From assembly GCF_016863115.1 (NCBI RefSeq), contig NZ_BOOG01000025.1:41924-105923 (forward strand): 64,000 nucleotides of DNA. Reading direction: 5' to 3'. The notes below the pieces were generated by a model. It did not search any database. It was not told the DNA's origin and saw nothing but the letters and a program-made list of their open reading frames with translations. Positions 39,601 through 49,948 of this stretch are shown piece by piece. The position numbers and the translations under genes were made by a program. Each line of letters starts with the position of its first letter. Within the stretch, counting starts at the first letter, position 1. The DNA comes from Sphaerimonospora thailandensis (GTDB taxonomy: Bacteria; Actinomycetota; Actinomycetes; Streptosporangiales; Streptosporangiaceae).

Positions 39601-40755
39601 ATGAATGATCTGGACATGGACTTCTTGCTAGGCGCCGAGGACGACGAGGCGCCGTCCCGCCGTCGGGCCCCCGGCAGCCGGACCCAGCAGCGTCGCAGTC
39701 GCCGGCGGCGCAAGCGGCAGCGTCGCAAGGGCTACGTCGCGACCCTGTTCGCCCTTGTGATCATCGTCGGCGTCCTGGGCGGTGCCGGATACTACGGCTT
39801 CAACTGGGTCGGCGACGTGATGATCCCGAAGGACTACACCGGCGAGGGGACCGGGGAGGTCGTCGTCGAGATCAACGAGGGGGCCACCGCCTCCGACATC
39901 GCCCAGATGCTGGAGGACGCGGGCGTCGTCGCCAGTGCCAGGGCGTTCGTCAACGCCGTCGGCGCGGCGGGCAAGAGTTCCTCACTCCAGCCGGGGCAGT
40001 ACGCGATGCGCAAGGGCATGTCGGCCGCCGCCGCCCTCACCCTGCTGGACCCGAAGAACCGGGTGCTCAACAGGCTGACGATCCGCGAGGGTCTGCGCCT
40101 CAGCAAGATCTACACCGAACTGTCCACGGCCACGGGCAGGCCCGTCTCGGAGTTCCGCAAGGCCGCCAAGGAGGACCTCGGCCTTCCCTCGTACGCCAAG
40201 GGCAGGCTCGAAGGGTACGCGTTCCCCGCGACCTACGAGATCAGTCCGAAGCAGACGCCGAAGCAGACCCTGGCCAAGATGGTCGAGCGGTTCACCCAGA
40301 CCGCCGAGCGCCTCGACCTCGACGTACGGGCCAAGCAACTGGGCTTCACGCCTCGCCAGATCATGATCATTGCCAGCATCGTGCAGGCCGAGTCCGGCAG
40401 CACGCAGGACATGCCCAAGGTGGCGCGGGTCATCTACAACCGGCTCGGACACAACCCGCAGATGACGCTCTCCATGGACAGCACGGTCATGTACGGCCTG
40501 GGCAAGTACGGCATCGCCGCCACGCACGCCGACCTGAAGAGCACCTCGCGGTACAACACCTACAAGTACCTCGGTCTGCCGCCCGGCCCGATCAGCAACC
40601 CGGGCGAGCACGCCATCGAGGCGGCGCTGAAGCCGGCCGACGGCAACTGGCTGTTCTTCGTGACCGTGGACCCCAAGCGGGGCATCACGAAGTTCACCGA
40701 CAGCGACACCGAGCACCAGAGGTTCGTCGAAGAGCTCAACAGGAACACCCGATGA
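39601..40755 (+). CDS. mltG: Endolytic murein transglycosylase MltG-like, copy 2
   Basis: The 384-residue paralogue of the preceding gene has a longer cytoplasmic N-terminus of about 50 residues, acidic then very basic (RRRKRQRRKG), one membrane helix, and the same YceG domain with ASIVQAESGSTQDMPKVARVIYNRL and SRYNTYKYLGLPPGPISNPG. The catalytic Glu is kept, so both copies could be active. This copy has the domain order of the single Streptomyces protein (from memory). ATG 39601 is used; the frame extends to a TTG at 39559. aroE overlaps the stop (ATGA). Confidence 0.92.
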   Translation: MNDLDMDFLLGAEDDEAPSRRRAPGSRTQQRRSRRRRKRQRRKGYVATLFALVIIVGVLGGAGYYGFNWVGDVMIPKDYTGEGTGEVVVEINEGATASDIAQMLEDAGVVASARAFVNAVGAAGKSSSLQPGQYAMRKGMSAAAALTLLDPKNRVLNRLTIREGLRLSKIYTELSTATGRPVSEFRKAAKEDLGLPSYAKGRLEGYAFPATYEISPKQTPKQTLAKMVERFTQTAERLDLDVRAKQLGFTPRQIMIIASIVQAESGSTQDMPKVARVIYNRLGHNPQMTLSMDSTVMYGLGKYGIAATHADLKSTSRYNTYKYLGLPPGPISNPGEHAIEAALKPADGNWLFFVTVDPKRGITKFTDSDTEHQRFVEELNRNTR

Positions 40756-41684
40756 CCGCGATCGCCCGCCGGGCCGCCGTGCTCGGCTCGCCCATCGCGC
40801 ACTCGCTGTCCCCGGTCCTGCACCGGGCGGCCTACGCCGGGCTGGGCCTGCGTGACTGGCGCTACGACGCGATCGAGTGCGACGAGGACGGCCTGGCCGG
40901 GCTGCTCGCCACGATGGGACCGGAATGGGCGGGTCTGTCGCTCACGATGCCGCTCAAGCGCGCCGTGCTGCCCCTGCTCGACACGGTCTCCGACCTGGCC
41001 GAGGCGGTCGGCGGCGCCAACACCGTGGTCTTCAGGGACGGCGGCTTCAGGGACGGCGGCTTCAGGGACGGCGACCTCAGGGACGGCGACCTCAGGGACG
41101 GCGGCGCGCGGCATGGCGAGAACACCGACGTGTACGGCATCGTGGCGGCGCTCAACGAGGCGGGGGTGTCCGCGCCGGCGGGGGCGACGGTCCTGGGCGG
41201 CGGGGCGACCGCGGCCTCGGCGATCGCCGCCCTGCGCGAGCTGGGGCTGACCGAGGTCGCCCTCGTGGTCCGCGACCCCGCCCGTGCCGGGGAGACCCTC
41301 CGGGTGGCCGAGCGGCTCGGGATGGCGGTGACCGTGAGCGGGTTCGACCGGTTCGGCGGCGATCGGGCCGGCCGGACCCGCGTGGGGGAACTGGTGATCT
41401 CCACGCTGCCTTCCGGGGCGGCCGACCGCCTCGCCCGGGAGGTGGCCGCCGCGCTGCCGCACAAGGGCGCGCTGTTCGACGTCGTGTACTCTCCCTGGCC
41501 GACACCGTTGGCGACAGCCGTACGGGACCGGGGACTGACCGTGGTCGGCGGCTTCCCGATGCTGCTGCACCAGGCGGTCAGGCAGGTGGAGCTGATGACG
41601 GGCCGGGACGACGTCCCGGTCGAGGCGATGCGCGTCGCCGGCGAGGCCGAGATCGCGCGTCGGATCGCGGGTCGGGCCGGGTGA
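40752..41684 (+). CDS. aroE: Shikimate dehydrogenase with in-frame pentapeptide repeat insert
   Basis: The 310-residue enzyme has the shikimate-binding LTMPLK (catalytic Lys), ENTD (catalytic Asp), the NADP-binding VLGGGATAASAI and the final GFPMLLHQAVRQ. It reduces 3-dehydroshikimate. Most bacterial AroE proteins have 270-290 residues; the excess is a run of five FRDGG/LRDGD pentapeptides (residues 94-118) between ANTVV and the ENTD segment, encoded by a perfect-phase 15-bp tandem repeat. The start overlaps mltG copy 2 (ATGA). Confidence 0.94.
   Translation: MTAIARRAAVLGSPIAHSLSPVLHRAAYAGLGLRDWRYDAIECDEDGLAGLLATMGPEWAGLSLTMPLKRAVLPLLDTVSDLAEAVGGANTVVFRDGGFRDGGFRDGDLRDGDLRDGGARHGENTDVYGIVAALNEAGVSAPAGATVLGGGATAASAIAALRELGLTEVALVVRDPARAGETLRVAERLGMAVTVSGFDRFGGDRAGRTRVGELVISTLPSGAADRLAREVAAALPHKGALFDVVYSPWPTPLATAVRDRGLTVVGGFPMLLHQAVRQVELMTGRDDVPVEAMRVAGEAEIARRIAGRAG
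41031..41105 (+). repeat. Five 15-bp tandem repeats inside aroE
   Basis: TTCAGGGACGGCGGC is repeated at 41031, 41046, 41061, 41076 and 41091 with only T/C and G/A changes. The unit is a multiple of three and keeps the frame, so copy-number change would add or remove five residues. Confidence 0.95.
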
Positions 41685-41739
41685 ACCGCCGTCGCGAGGA
41701 GCGGCGGGAGGAATGCTCCGTGCGGTCTCGGCGTTGTGC

Positions 41740-41745
41740 TATTGT
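41740..41745 (+). promoter_or_regulatory. Possible extended -10 of the infC operon
   Basis: TGC-TATTGT fits an extended -10 (TGn-TATnnT). Transcription would start near 41752 and give a leader of about 210 nt before infC. Confidence 0.35.
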
Positions 41746-41751
41746 GAGTCA

Positions 41752-41930
41752 TCGATCGGTCCGGCGCGCCGCCGGACGCGCAAGCGGAGGTCCTCCTCCC
41801 ACCTGATCCACCGAAAGGTGGACGGGTCAAGGATCACACCGGAGCACCCGGCTGGGCCGGGAGTTTCGGCAAGAGCTCGGCTCAGTGACCCCGCATGCGT
41901 GACGTGCGGGGTTTTTGTGTTTCCCGCACG
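41752..41930 (+). ncRNA. Structured infC-rpmI-rplT leader, probable attenuator
   Basis: The 280-bp gap before infC contains a GAAA-capped hairpin (TCCACC-GAAA-GGTGGA, 41807-41822), a CCCGGC/GCCGGG hairpin (41847-41861) and, last, a T-tailed terminator (41889-41916) that ends 48 bp before the infC start. This is the architecture of a premature-termination leader; infC-L35-L20 operons are autoregulated by ribosomal protein L20 or related leaders in other bacteria. The ligand here is unknown. Confidence 0.5.
41889..41916 (+). terminator. Rho-independent terminator in the infC leader
   Basis: CCCCGCA (41889-41895) and TGCGGGG (41905-41911) form a 7-bp stem with a 9-nt loop, followed at once by five T residues and GTGTTT. 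Its place between promoter and infC indicates attenuation rather than operon end. Confidence 0.75.
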
Positions 41931-41964
41931 GTCGAGCAGCTAGCGGAAGTCTTTTGGAGGTCCC

Positions 41965-42600
41965 ATCAGCACCGAGCCCCGCATCAACGACCGCATTCGT
42001 GTGCCCGAGGTCCGCCTCGTCGGCCCGAACGGCGAGCAGGTCGGCATCGTCTCCATCGGTGACGCCCTGAAGCTGGCGCAGGAGAGCGACCTCGACCTCG
42101 TGGAGGTCGCGGCGACGGCCCGGCCGCCGGTCTGCAAGCTCATGGACTACGGCAAGTTCAAGTACGAGTCGGCCATGAAGGCGCGAGAGGCCCGCCGCAA
42201 CCAGGCGCACACGATCATAAAGGAGATCAAGCTCCGGCCGAAGATCGATCCGCACGACTACGAGACCAAGAAGGGTCACGTCGTGCGCTTCCTGAAGGCG
42301 GGAGACAAGGTCAAGGTCACGATCATGTTCCGGGGCCGCGAGCAGTCCCGTCCGGAGCTGGGGTTCCGGCTGCTCCAGCGGCTCGCCGAGGACGTCATGG
42401 AGTTGGGCTTCGTGGAGTCGCAGCCCAAGCAGGACGGCCGAAACATGATCATGGTGATCGGGCCGCACAAGAAGAAGGCCGAGGCGAAGGCCGAGAAGGC
42501 GGCGGCCAAGGCACAGCGCGGAGCGGATCCGACGGCGGAGGATTCCGCCGACGCCCAGGAACAGCCCGCGCAGGCCGTGCAGTCCGCGCAACCCGAGTGA
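41965..42600 (+). CDS. infC: Translation initiation factor IF-3, ATC start codon
   Basis: The 211-residue factor shows the N-domain [20 protein letters not shown], the linker with [20 protein letters not shown], the C-domain [12 protein letters not shown] and an Ala/Glu-rich tail. The start is ATC at 41965: GGAGG ends 4 nt before it, an in-frame TAG at 41941-41943 excludes earlier starts, and the conserved RINDRIR residues lie before the first GTG (42001). E. coli infC uses AUU, which lets IF-3 repress its own translation; AUC here suggests the same control. The factor keeps ribosomal subunits apart and checks start codons. Confidence 0.95.
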   Translation: MSTEPRINDRIRVPEVRLVGPNGEQVGIVSIGDALKLAQESDLDLVEVAATARPPVCKLMDYGKFKYESAMKAREARRNQAHTIIKEIKLRPKIDPHDYETKKGHVVRFLKAGDKVKVTIMFRGREQSRPELGFRLLQRLAEDVMELGFVESQPKQDGRNMIMVIGPHKKKAEAKAEKAAAKAQRGADPTAEDSADAQEQPAQAVQSAQPE

Positions 42601-42680
42601 CGGCGCGTCCGGCCGGGTGAGCCGGGTCCGAGCACTCGGAAACAGACGACATATTGGATGAGCCAGGGCTGTCATGGTCC

Positions 42681-42700
42681 CGGCGTGGTAGATCACGCCG
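42681..42700 (+). other. Hairpin between infC and rpmI
   Basis: CGGCGTG and CACGCCG form a 7-bp stem with a 6-nt loop about 60 bp before rpmI, in the 159-bp gap where L20-type translational repression acts in other bacteria. Function unproven. Confidence 0.35.
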
Positions 42701-42759
42701 TCGGCCCGGAGGGTCGAGTCCGGACCGGCGGCACGGATAAGTAGGGAGAGACGGCTGAC

Positions 42760-42954
42760 ATGCCGAAGATGAAGACGCACAGCGGTGCGAAGAAGCGGTT
42801 CCGGCTGACCGGTACCGGCAAGGTCATGCGCCGCCGTGCCAACCGGCAGCACCTTTTCGAGCACAAGCCGTCCACCCGCACGCGCCGTCTCGACGGTGTG
42901 GTCGTCATGTCGGACGCCGACACCAAGAAGATCAAGAAGCTGCTCGCCAAGTAA
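42760..42954 (+). CDS. rpmI: Ribosomal protein L35
   Basis: The 64-residue basic protein starts [21 protein letters not shown], the invariant L35 N-terminus. GGGAGA precedes ATG 42760. Part of infC-rpmI-rplT. Confidence 0.98.
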   Translation: MPKMKTHSGAKKRFRLTGTGKVMRRRANRQHLFEHKPSTRTRRLDGVVVMSDADTKKIKKLLAK

Positions 42955-42976
42955 CGACCCGGGGAGATAGAACGAA

Positions 42977-43357
42977 ATGGCACGCGTGAAGCGGGCGCTC
43001 AACGCCAAGAAGAAGCGCCGGGTCGTCCTCGAGCGGGCGAGCGGTTACCGGGGGCAGCGGTCGAGGCTGTACCGCAAGGCCAAGGAGCAGATGCTCCACT
43101 CGATGACCTATGCGTACCGTGACCGCAAGGACAAGAAGGGCGCGTTCCGCCGTCTGTGGATCCAGCGGATCAACGCGGCCGCGCGCCTCAACGGCATGAC
43201 CTACAACCGGTTCATCCAGGGCCTGCGCCTCGCCGGCATCGAGGTGGACCGCAAGATCCTGGCCGACCTCGCGGTGAACGACGCGCAGACCTTCGCCACG
43301 CTGGTCGAGTCCGCCAAGAAGGCGCTCCCGGCCGACGTGAACGCACCGGTCGCCTGA
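42977..43357 (+). CDS. rplT: Ribosomal protein L20
   Basis: The 126-residue protein begins [15 protein letters not shown] and has the [14 protein letters not shown] and [22 protein letters not shown] segments typical of L20. It assembles the 50S subunit early and is the known repressor of this operon in several bacteria. GGGGAGA precedes ATG 42977. Confidence 0.98.
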   Translation: MARVKRALNAKKKRRVVLERASGYRGQRSRLYRKAKEQMLHSMTYAYRDRKDKKGAFRRLWIQRINAAARLNGMTYNRFIQGLRLAGIEVDRKILADLAVNDAQTFATLVESAKKALPADVNAPVA

Positions 43358-43374
43358 ACCGGCCACCTGAACTC

Positions 43375-43403
43375 GAGGGCTCACCGTCGTCCGGTGGGCC
43401 CTC
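43375..43403 (+). terminator. Hairpin terminator after rplT
   Basis: GAGGGCTCACCG and CGGTGGGCCCTC pair over 12 bp with one G-T wobble and a 5-nt loop, 17 bp after the rplT stop. No T-run. Confidence 0.5.
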
Positions 43404-43440
43404 GGTCATGTTGAGGGGAAACGAGGGATCCGAGGTGGTC

Positions 43441-44274
43441 ATGGCGGAGATCACGAATATCAGGTCGCCGCGGGCCAAGGCCGCGCGCAGACTGGTCAAG
43501 CGAGCCTTCCGCGATCGAGACCGGGCGTTCCTCGCCGAGGGACCGCAGGCGGTCCGCGAGGCACTGGCGGTCGAGGGCGCGACGGTCGAACTGTTCGCGA
43601 CCACCGAGGCGCGGACGCGGCACGCCGACATCGTGGGCGCCGCCGCGGCGGCGGGTGTCCCGGTCCATCGGGCCAGCGGCGAGGTCATGGCCGAGCTGAC
43701 CCAGACCGTCACGCCGCAGGGCATCGTCGCCGTGTGCCGGTTCGTCCACGTCCCGCTCGCTGAGGCGGTGCCGTCCGGCGCCCGGCTCGTGGCCGTGCTC
43801 GCCCACGTCCGCGACCCCGGCAACGCGGGCACGGTCCTGCGTACGGCGGACGCCGCGGGAGCGGACGCCGTGGTGTTCAGTGGCGCCTCGGTCGATCCCT
43901 ACAACGGCAAGTGCGTCCGGGCCAGTGCCGGGAGCCTGTTCCACCTCCCGGTCGCGACCGGCGCCCCGGTGGCCGAGGCCGTACGGCAGGTGCGCGAGGC
44001 GGGGCTGCGGGTGCTCGCCGCCGACGGCGCGGGCACCCGGACGCTCGACGATGCCGACCTGTCCCGGCCGACGGCGTGGGTGTTCGGGAACGAGGCATGG
44101 GGGCTGCCGGCCGAGCTGCTCGATCTCGCGGACGAGGTGGTGCGGGTGCCCATTTACGGCCGGGCCGAAAGCCTCAATCTCGCCACCGCGGCGGGTGTTT
44201 GCCTCTACGCTTCCGCGCGAGTTCAACGGCAGACATTACACGCTGTAGAAGAACCCACTACCCGGCGCGGTTGA
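43441..44274 (+). CDS. SpoU/TrmH-family RNA 2'-O-methyltransferase
   Basis: The 277-residue protein has an N-terminal substrate-binding domain (IRSPRAKAARRLVKRAFRDRDRAFLAEGP) and the SPOUT knot motifs: HVRDPGNAGTVLRTADAAGA, VFGNEAWGLP, and VPIYGRAESLNLATAAGVCLY. It should methylate a ribose in rRNA or tRNA with SAM; the target is unknown. Its position after rplT and before pheS is conserved in actinobacteria. ATG 43441 is used; an in-frame ATG at 43408 is possible. Confidence 0.92.
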   Translation: MAEITNIRSPRAKAARRLVKRAFRDRDRAFLAEGPQAVREALAVEGATVELFATTEARTRHADIVGAAAAAGVPVHRASGEVMAELTQTVTPQGIVAVCRFVHVPLAEAVPSGARLVAVLAHVRDPGNAGTVLRTADAAGADAVVFSGASVDPYNGKCVRASAGSLFHLPVATGAPVAEAVRQVREAGLRVLAADGAGTRTLDDADLSRPTAWVFGNEAWGLPAELLDLADEVVRVPIYGRAESLNLATAAGVCLYASARVQRQTLHAVEEPTTRRG

Positions 44275-44320
44275 CCCTGCCGACATTCCCAGGAATCCCG
44301 CTATTGTCGGCGGGCAGGAC

Positions 44321-44359
44321 CCAGGCGGAAGTCCCTGGCGGAAGTCCCAGGCGGAAGTC
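44321..44359 (+). repeat. Three 13-bp direct repeats upstream of the histidine kinase gene
   Basis: CC[A/T]GGCGGAAGTC is repeated three times without gaps at 44321, 44334 and 44347. The run abuts the AAGGAGG ribosome-binding site (44360-44366) of the kinase gene, so it would lie in the mRNA leader or overlap an operator. Confidence 0.85.
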
Positions 44360-44373
44360 AAGGAGGCGCTCTC

Positions 44374-45468
44374 GTGCGATGTGACGACACCCCAGGCGGC
44401 ACCCGGGATCGGGCCGACCAGGGGAGTGCGCACATCGACATGGACGAGCTTCCCGACGGGCTGGTCGTGGTCGACGTCGACGGCGTCGTGCTCGGCGTGA
44501 ACCGGGCCGCGGAGCGGCTGACCGGGGTGACGCGCGAGGCGGCGACCGGCCGGCACATCAGCGACACCCTCCCGTTACGTGACGCGGACGGCCGTGACTG
44601 GTGGAAATGCCTGGACCCGCATGGCGGACTGGCTACCCGCAGCCGTCAGCCGGAGCGCCCGCTGCATCTGCCGGGCCGCCCGGAACTCCTGGCCGTCACG
44701 CGCCTCGTCCGCAGTCCCGAGCGCGGCGGCCCGGTCGTCCGGATCGTGCTCACGCTCAGGGACGCCTCGGCCAGGGCCCGTCTCGAGCGCAGCCGGGCCG
44801 ACCTCGTGTCCACCGTCGCCCACGAGCTCAGATCGCCGCTGACCAGCGTCAAGGGGTTCACCGCCACGCTGCTTGGGAAGTGGGAGCGCTTCTCCGACGC
44901 GCAGAAGCTCGTCATGCTGGAGACGGTGAACGCCGACGCCGACCGGGTCACCCGGTTGATCACCGAACTTCTCGACGTGTCCAGGATCGAGTCCGGCCGG
45001 CTGCAGATTCACCGCCAGATCGTCGACATTCCGGCGCGTGCCCGCCGGATCATCGCCGGCCGCGTGGCGGCGGGGGAGCGGGAGGAGCGCTTCCGCCTGG
45101 AGGTCCGCGGCGAGTTGCCCGAGACCTGGCTCGACCAGGACAAGATCGACCAAATCCTCGGCAACCTGGTGGAAAACGGGCTGCGGCACGGACGCGGTAC
45201 GGTGACCATAGTGGTGGAGCCGGTCGAGTGGGGAGTGGCGGTGTCGGTACGCGACGAGGGTGAGGGCGTGGCGCCCGAGCTGGTCGGGCGTGTCTTCCGC
45301 CAGTTCTGGCGCGGCAACGGGCGTCGCCGGGGAGGCACCGGGCTCGGCCTGTTCATCGTCAAGGGCCTTGTGGAGGCCCACGGCGGCACGATCAGCGTGC
45401 AGCGCGCGCCCGGCGGTGGCGCCGAGTTCCGATTTATCTTGCCCGCCGGCGCCCCCGACTTCGGTTGA
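44374..45468 (+). CDS. Cytoplasmic PAS-domain sensor histidine kinase
   Basis: The 364-residue protein has no membrane helix. It has a PAS domain (about 20-130), HisKA with the phospho-acceptor His150 in VAHELRSPLTS, and an HATPase domain with the N box (LGNLVENGLRHG), G1 (VRDEGEGV) and G2 (GGTGLGLFIV). No response regulator is encoded nearby, so its partner is unknown. A kinase at this place before pheS also occurs in Streptomyces (from memory). GTG 44374 has AAGGAGG 7 nt upstream and three 13-bp repeats before it. Confidence 0.9.
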   Translation: MRCDDTPGGTRDRADQGSAHIDMDELPDGLVVVDVDGVVLGVNRAAERLTGVTREAATGRHISDTLPLRDADGRDWWKCLDPHGGLATRSRQPERPLHLPGRPELLAVTRLVRSPERGGPVVRIVLTLRDASARARLERSRADLVSTVAHELRSPLTSVKGFTATLLGKWERFSDAQKLVMLETVNADADRVTRLITELLDVSRIESGRLQIHRQIVDIPARARRIIAGRVAAGEREERFRLEVRGELPETWLDQDKIDQILGNLVENGLRHGRGTVTIVVEPVEWGVAVSVRDEGEGVAPELVGRVFRQFWRGNGRRRGGTGLGLFIVKGLVEAHGGTISVQRAPGGGAEFRFILPAGAPDFG

Positions 45469-45484
45469 CGGCCCGGTGGGCTGA

Positions 45485-46698
<1,214 letters not shown>

Positions 46699-46699
<1 letters not shown>

Positions 46700-49287
46700 T
46701 GAGGGTCCCGCTCTCCTGGCTGCGGGAGTACGTCGATCTTCCCGCGGTCACCGCCCACGAGGTGGCGGACAAGCTCACCGCCGCCGGTCTCAAGCTGGAG
46801 GCCATCACCTCGTACGGCCACGAGATCAAGAACGTGGTCGTCGGCCGGGTCCTCGAGATCGAGGAGCTGACCGGGTTCAAGAAGCCCATCCGGCACTGCA
46901 AGGTCGAGGTCGGGGAGGCCGCGCCGCGTGAGATCGTGTGCGGCGCGACCAACTTCTCGGAGGGCGCGGTCGTGCCGGTCGCGCTGCCCGGCGCCGTCCT
47001 GCCCGGCGGGTTCGAGATCGGCTCCCGCAAGACCTACGGGCGGATGTCGGACGGCATGATCTGCTCGGAGGCCGAGCTCGGCATCGCCGAGTCCTCCCCG
47101 GGAATTCTGCTGCTGCCGCAGGACACCCCGATCGGGGCCGACGTGGTCGAACTGCTCGGCCTGCGCGACGACGTGCTGGAGCTGGAGGTCACCCCCGATC
47201 GGGGGTACGCGCTGTCGATCCGCGGCGTGGCGCGCGAGGCGGCCATCGCGTTCGGCGTGCCGTTCCGCGATCCCGCCCAGATCGAGGTGCCCGCCGCCGA
47301 TGGCGAGTCGTGGCCGGCGTCGATCGCCGACCCCACCGCCTGCGACCGGTTCGTGCTGCGCGCCGTCACCGGGTTCGACCCCGCCGCCGAGAGCCCGCTG
47401 TGGATGCGGGTGCGACTGGCGCGCGCCGGCATGCGGCCGGTCTCGCTCGCCGTCGACGTGACGAACTACGTGATGCTGGAACTCGGCCAGCCGCTGCACG
47501 CCTTCGACCGTTCCCGCCTGACGGGCGAGATCGTCGTACGGCGCGCCCGGCCGGGGGAGAGCCTGGAGACGCTCGACCATGTGGTGCGTGAGCTCCACGA
47601 GGAAGACATCCTGATCACCGATGACTCCGGGCCGATCTCGATGGCCGGCACGATGGGCGGCCTGCACACCGAGATCTCCGACGTCTCCACCGGCATCGTG
47701 ATCGAGGCCGCGCACTTCTCCGCGACCGGCATCGCCAGGGAGTCGCGCCGGCACAACCTGGTGAGCGAGGCCTCCAAGCGGTTCGAGCGCGGCGTCGACC
47801 GCGAACTGCCGCTGGCCGCCTCCTGGCGTGCCGTACGACTCCTCGTCGAGCTGGGCGGGGCCACCGTCGAGCCCGGGGTGACCCACGCCCGGGTCGAGCC
47901 CGCCCCGGTACGGATCGCGATCCCCGTCGGCCACCCCGGCCGCGTCGCCGGTCTGCCGTATTCGCGAGAGACCGTGATCCGCAGGCTGGAGCAGATCGGC
48001 TGCGCCGTGGCCGAAGGGGCGCAGGAGCCGTCCGGTACCGAGCTGTCCGGCGCCGGGACGGGCGGCGTCGCCGCCACCGGAGTGGTGTCGAGCGGCGACC
48101 TGGCCGACAAGCTCGCCGTCCCCGGCGACGACCTGATCACGGTCACTCCACCGAGTTGGCGGCCCGACCTGACCGACCCGAACGATCTCGCCGAGGAGGT
48201 CATCCGGCTGGAGGGCTACGAGCACCTCCCGTCGGTGCTGCCCGCCGCCCCGGCCGGCGCCGGGCTGACCGAGGAGCAGCGGCTGCGCCGCAAGGTGGGC
48301 CGGGCGCTGGCGATGTCGGGGTACGTCGAGGTGTTGTCGTATCCGTTCATCGGCGGCCGCGACCTCGACAACCTGCAACTGGCCGCCGGCGACGCGCGCC
48401 GCTGGGTCACCAGGCTGGTCAACCCGCTGAGCGAGGACGAGCCGTTCATGCGGACCACGCTGCTGCCGGGCCTGCTGAAGACCCTGGTACGCAACGTGGG
48501 TCGTGGCTTCACCGACGTGGCGCTGTTCGAGACCGGCCTGGTCTACCGGCCGGAGCCGGACGCGCCGGCCACGGCGCCGGTGCTCGCGGTCGACCGCAGG
48601 CCGTCCGACGAGGAGCTCGCCCGGATCGAGAGGGCGCTGCCGAGGCAGCCGCACCACGTGGCCGTGGTCCTCGCGGGAGAGCTCGAGCGCTCCGGATGGT
48701 GGGGCGAGGGCCGCCAGGCCACCTGGGCCGACGCGATCGAGGCGGCTCGCGTCGTCGCCCGCGAGGCCGGGATCGAGATCCAGGTCCGGGCCGGCCGGCA
48801 CGAGCCGTGGCATCCCGGACGGTGCGCGGAGCTGAGCATCACCGACTCGGGCACCGGTGAGCGCGTCGTGGTCGGCCACGCGGGCGAGCTGCACCCGCGT
48901 GTCGTCGAGGCGTACGGCCTGCCGCCCCGCACGGCCGCGATGGAGCTGGAGTTGTCGTTGCTCCGGCCGCCGGGCCCGGTTCAGGCGCCCGCGGTGTCCG
49001 CCTACCCGGTGGCCACCCAGGACGTCGCGCTGATCGTCCCGGCTGAGACGCCGGTCGCCGAGGTGGCGGCCGCGCTCGGCGAGGGCGCGGGCGAGTTGCT
49101 GGAGTCGGTCCGGCTGTTCGACGTGTACCAGGGCCCGCAGGTCGGCGCGGGCAGCAAGTCGCTCGCCTACACGCTGCGCTTCCGGGCCGCCGACCGGACG
49201 CTCACGGTCGAGGAGACCACCGCGGCCCGCGACGCCGCGGTCTCCCTGGCCGCCGACCGGACCGGGGCCCGGCTCCGCGGAGCCTGA
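46699..49287 (+). CDS. pheT: Phenylalanyl-tRNA synthetase beta subunit
   Basis: The 862-residue subunit has the EMAP-type tRNA-binding domain ([11 protein letters not shown] to CSEAELGI), the B3/B4 editing domain, B5 with [25 protein letters not shown], the catalytic-like core and a C-terminal ferredoxin-fold anticodon domain ([15 protein letters not shown] to the end). An Ala/Ser/Gly-rich insert of about 40 residues lies in B5 (after [13 protein letters not shown]). ATG 46699 overlaps pheS. A perfect hairpin follows the gene. Confidence 0.97.
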
Positions 49288-49331
49288 CCCGCCAACCTGA
49301 ACGACGGGGCCGTACGGCAGGACGGACAGCG

Positions 49332-49365
49332 CGGCGGGCGCCGGAAAATCAATCGGCGCCCGCCG
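49332..49365 (+). terminator. Terminator hairpin of pheST
   Basis: A perfect 12-bp stem (CGGCGGGCGCCG / CGGCGCCCGCCG) with an A-rich 10-nt loop lies 44 bp after the pheT stop. Confidence 0.6.
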
Positions 49366-49388
49366 GTGTCCGTCAGTACCCTCGGCGG

Positions 49389-49874
49389 ATGGAGATCAGA
49401 ACCGCCACCGACGAGGACTGGCCCGACATCCATCCCTTCTACTCCGCGATCATCGATGCGGGGCGCACTTACGCTTTCCCCGAGGGGCAGACCCTCGAAG
49501 AGGCCCGGCCGTGGTGGATGGAACCGCCCCCGGGGCAGACCGTGATCGCGGTCGAGGACGGTGTGATCCTCGGCTCGGCGAAGATGGGGCCCAACCGGCC
49601 CGGTCGCGGCGCACACGTGGCCACCGCGTCGTTCCTCGTCGACCCGGCCCGGCAGGGCAGGGGGGTGGGCCGCGCTCTCGGTCGCCATGTCGTCGACTGG
49701 GCGCGTGCCGAGGGCTACCGGGGCATCCAGTTCAACGCGGTAGTCGAGGTCAACGACCCCGCCGTGCACCTGTGGAAGTCTCTCGGCTTCGAGATCATCG
49801 GTACCGTGCCGGAGGCGTTCGACCATCCCGAGCACGGTTTCGTGGGGCTGCACGTGATGTATCACCGGCTCTGA
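49389..49874 (+). CDS. GNAT-family N-acetyltransferase
   Basis: The 161-residue protein has the acetyl-CoA loop ARQGRGVGRALGRHVVDWA (about residues 80-98) and the C-terminal VNDPAVHLWKSLGFEIIGTVPEAF, as in small-molecule acetyltransferases. The substrate is unknown. ATG 49389 lies 6 nt after a TACCCT, so the message may be leaderless; no ribosome-binding site is seen. It starts the accessory block inserted between pheT and argC. Confidence 0.88.
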   Translation: MEIRTATDEDWPDIHPFYSAIIDAGRTYAFPEGQTLEEARPWWMEPPPGQTVIAVEDGVILGSAKMGPNRPGRGAHVATASFLVDPARQGRGVGRALGRHVVDWARAEGYRGIQFNAVVEVNDPAVHLWKSLGFEIIGTVPEAFDHPEHGFVGLHVMYHRL

Positions 49875-49948
49875 CCCGTTCCGGAAATTTCCATACCTTT
49901 CGGTGACTGCGATGTTACGCTCAGTAGATCTGAATTCCTGGAGGAGTC

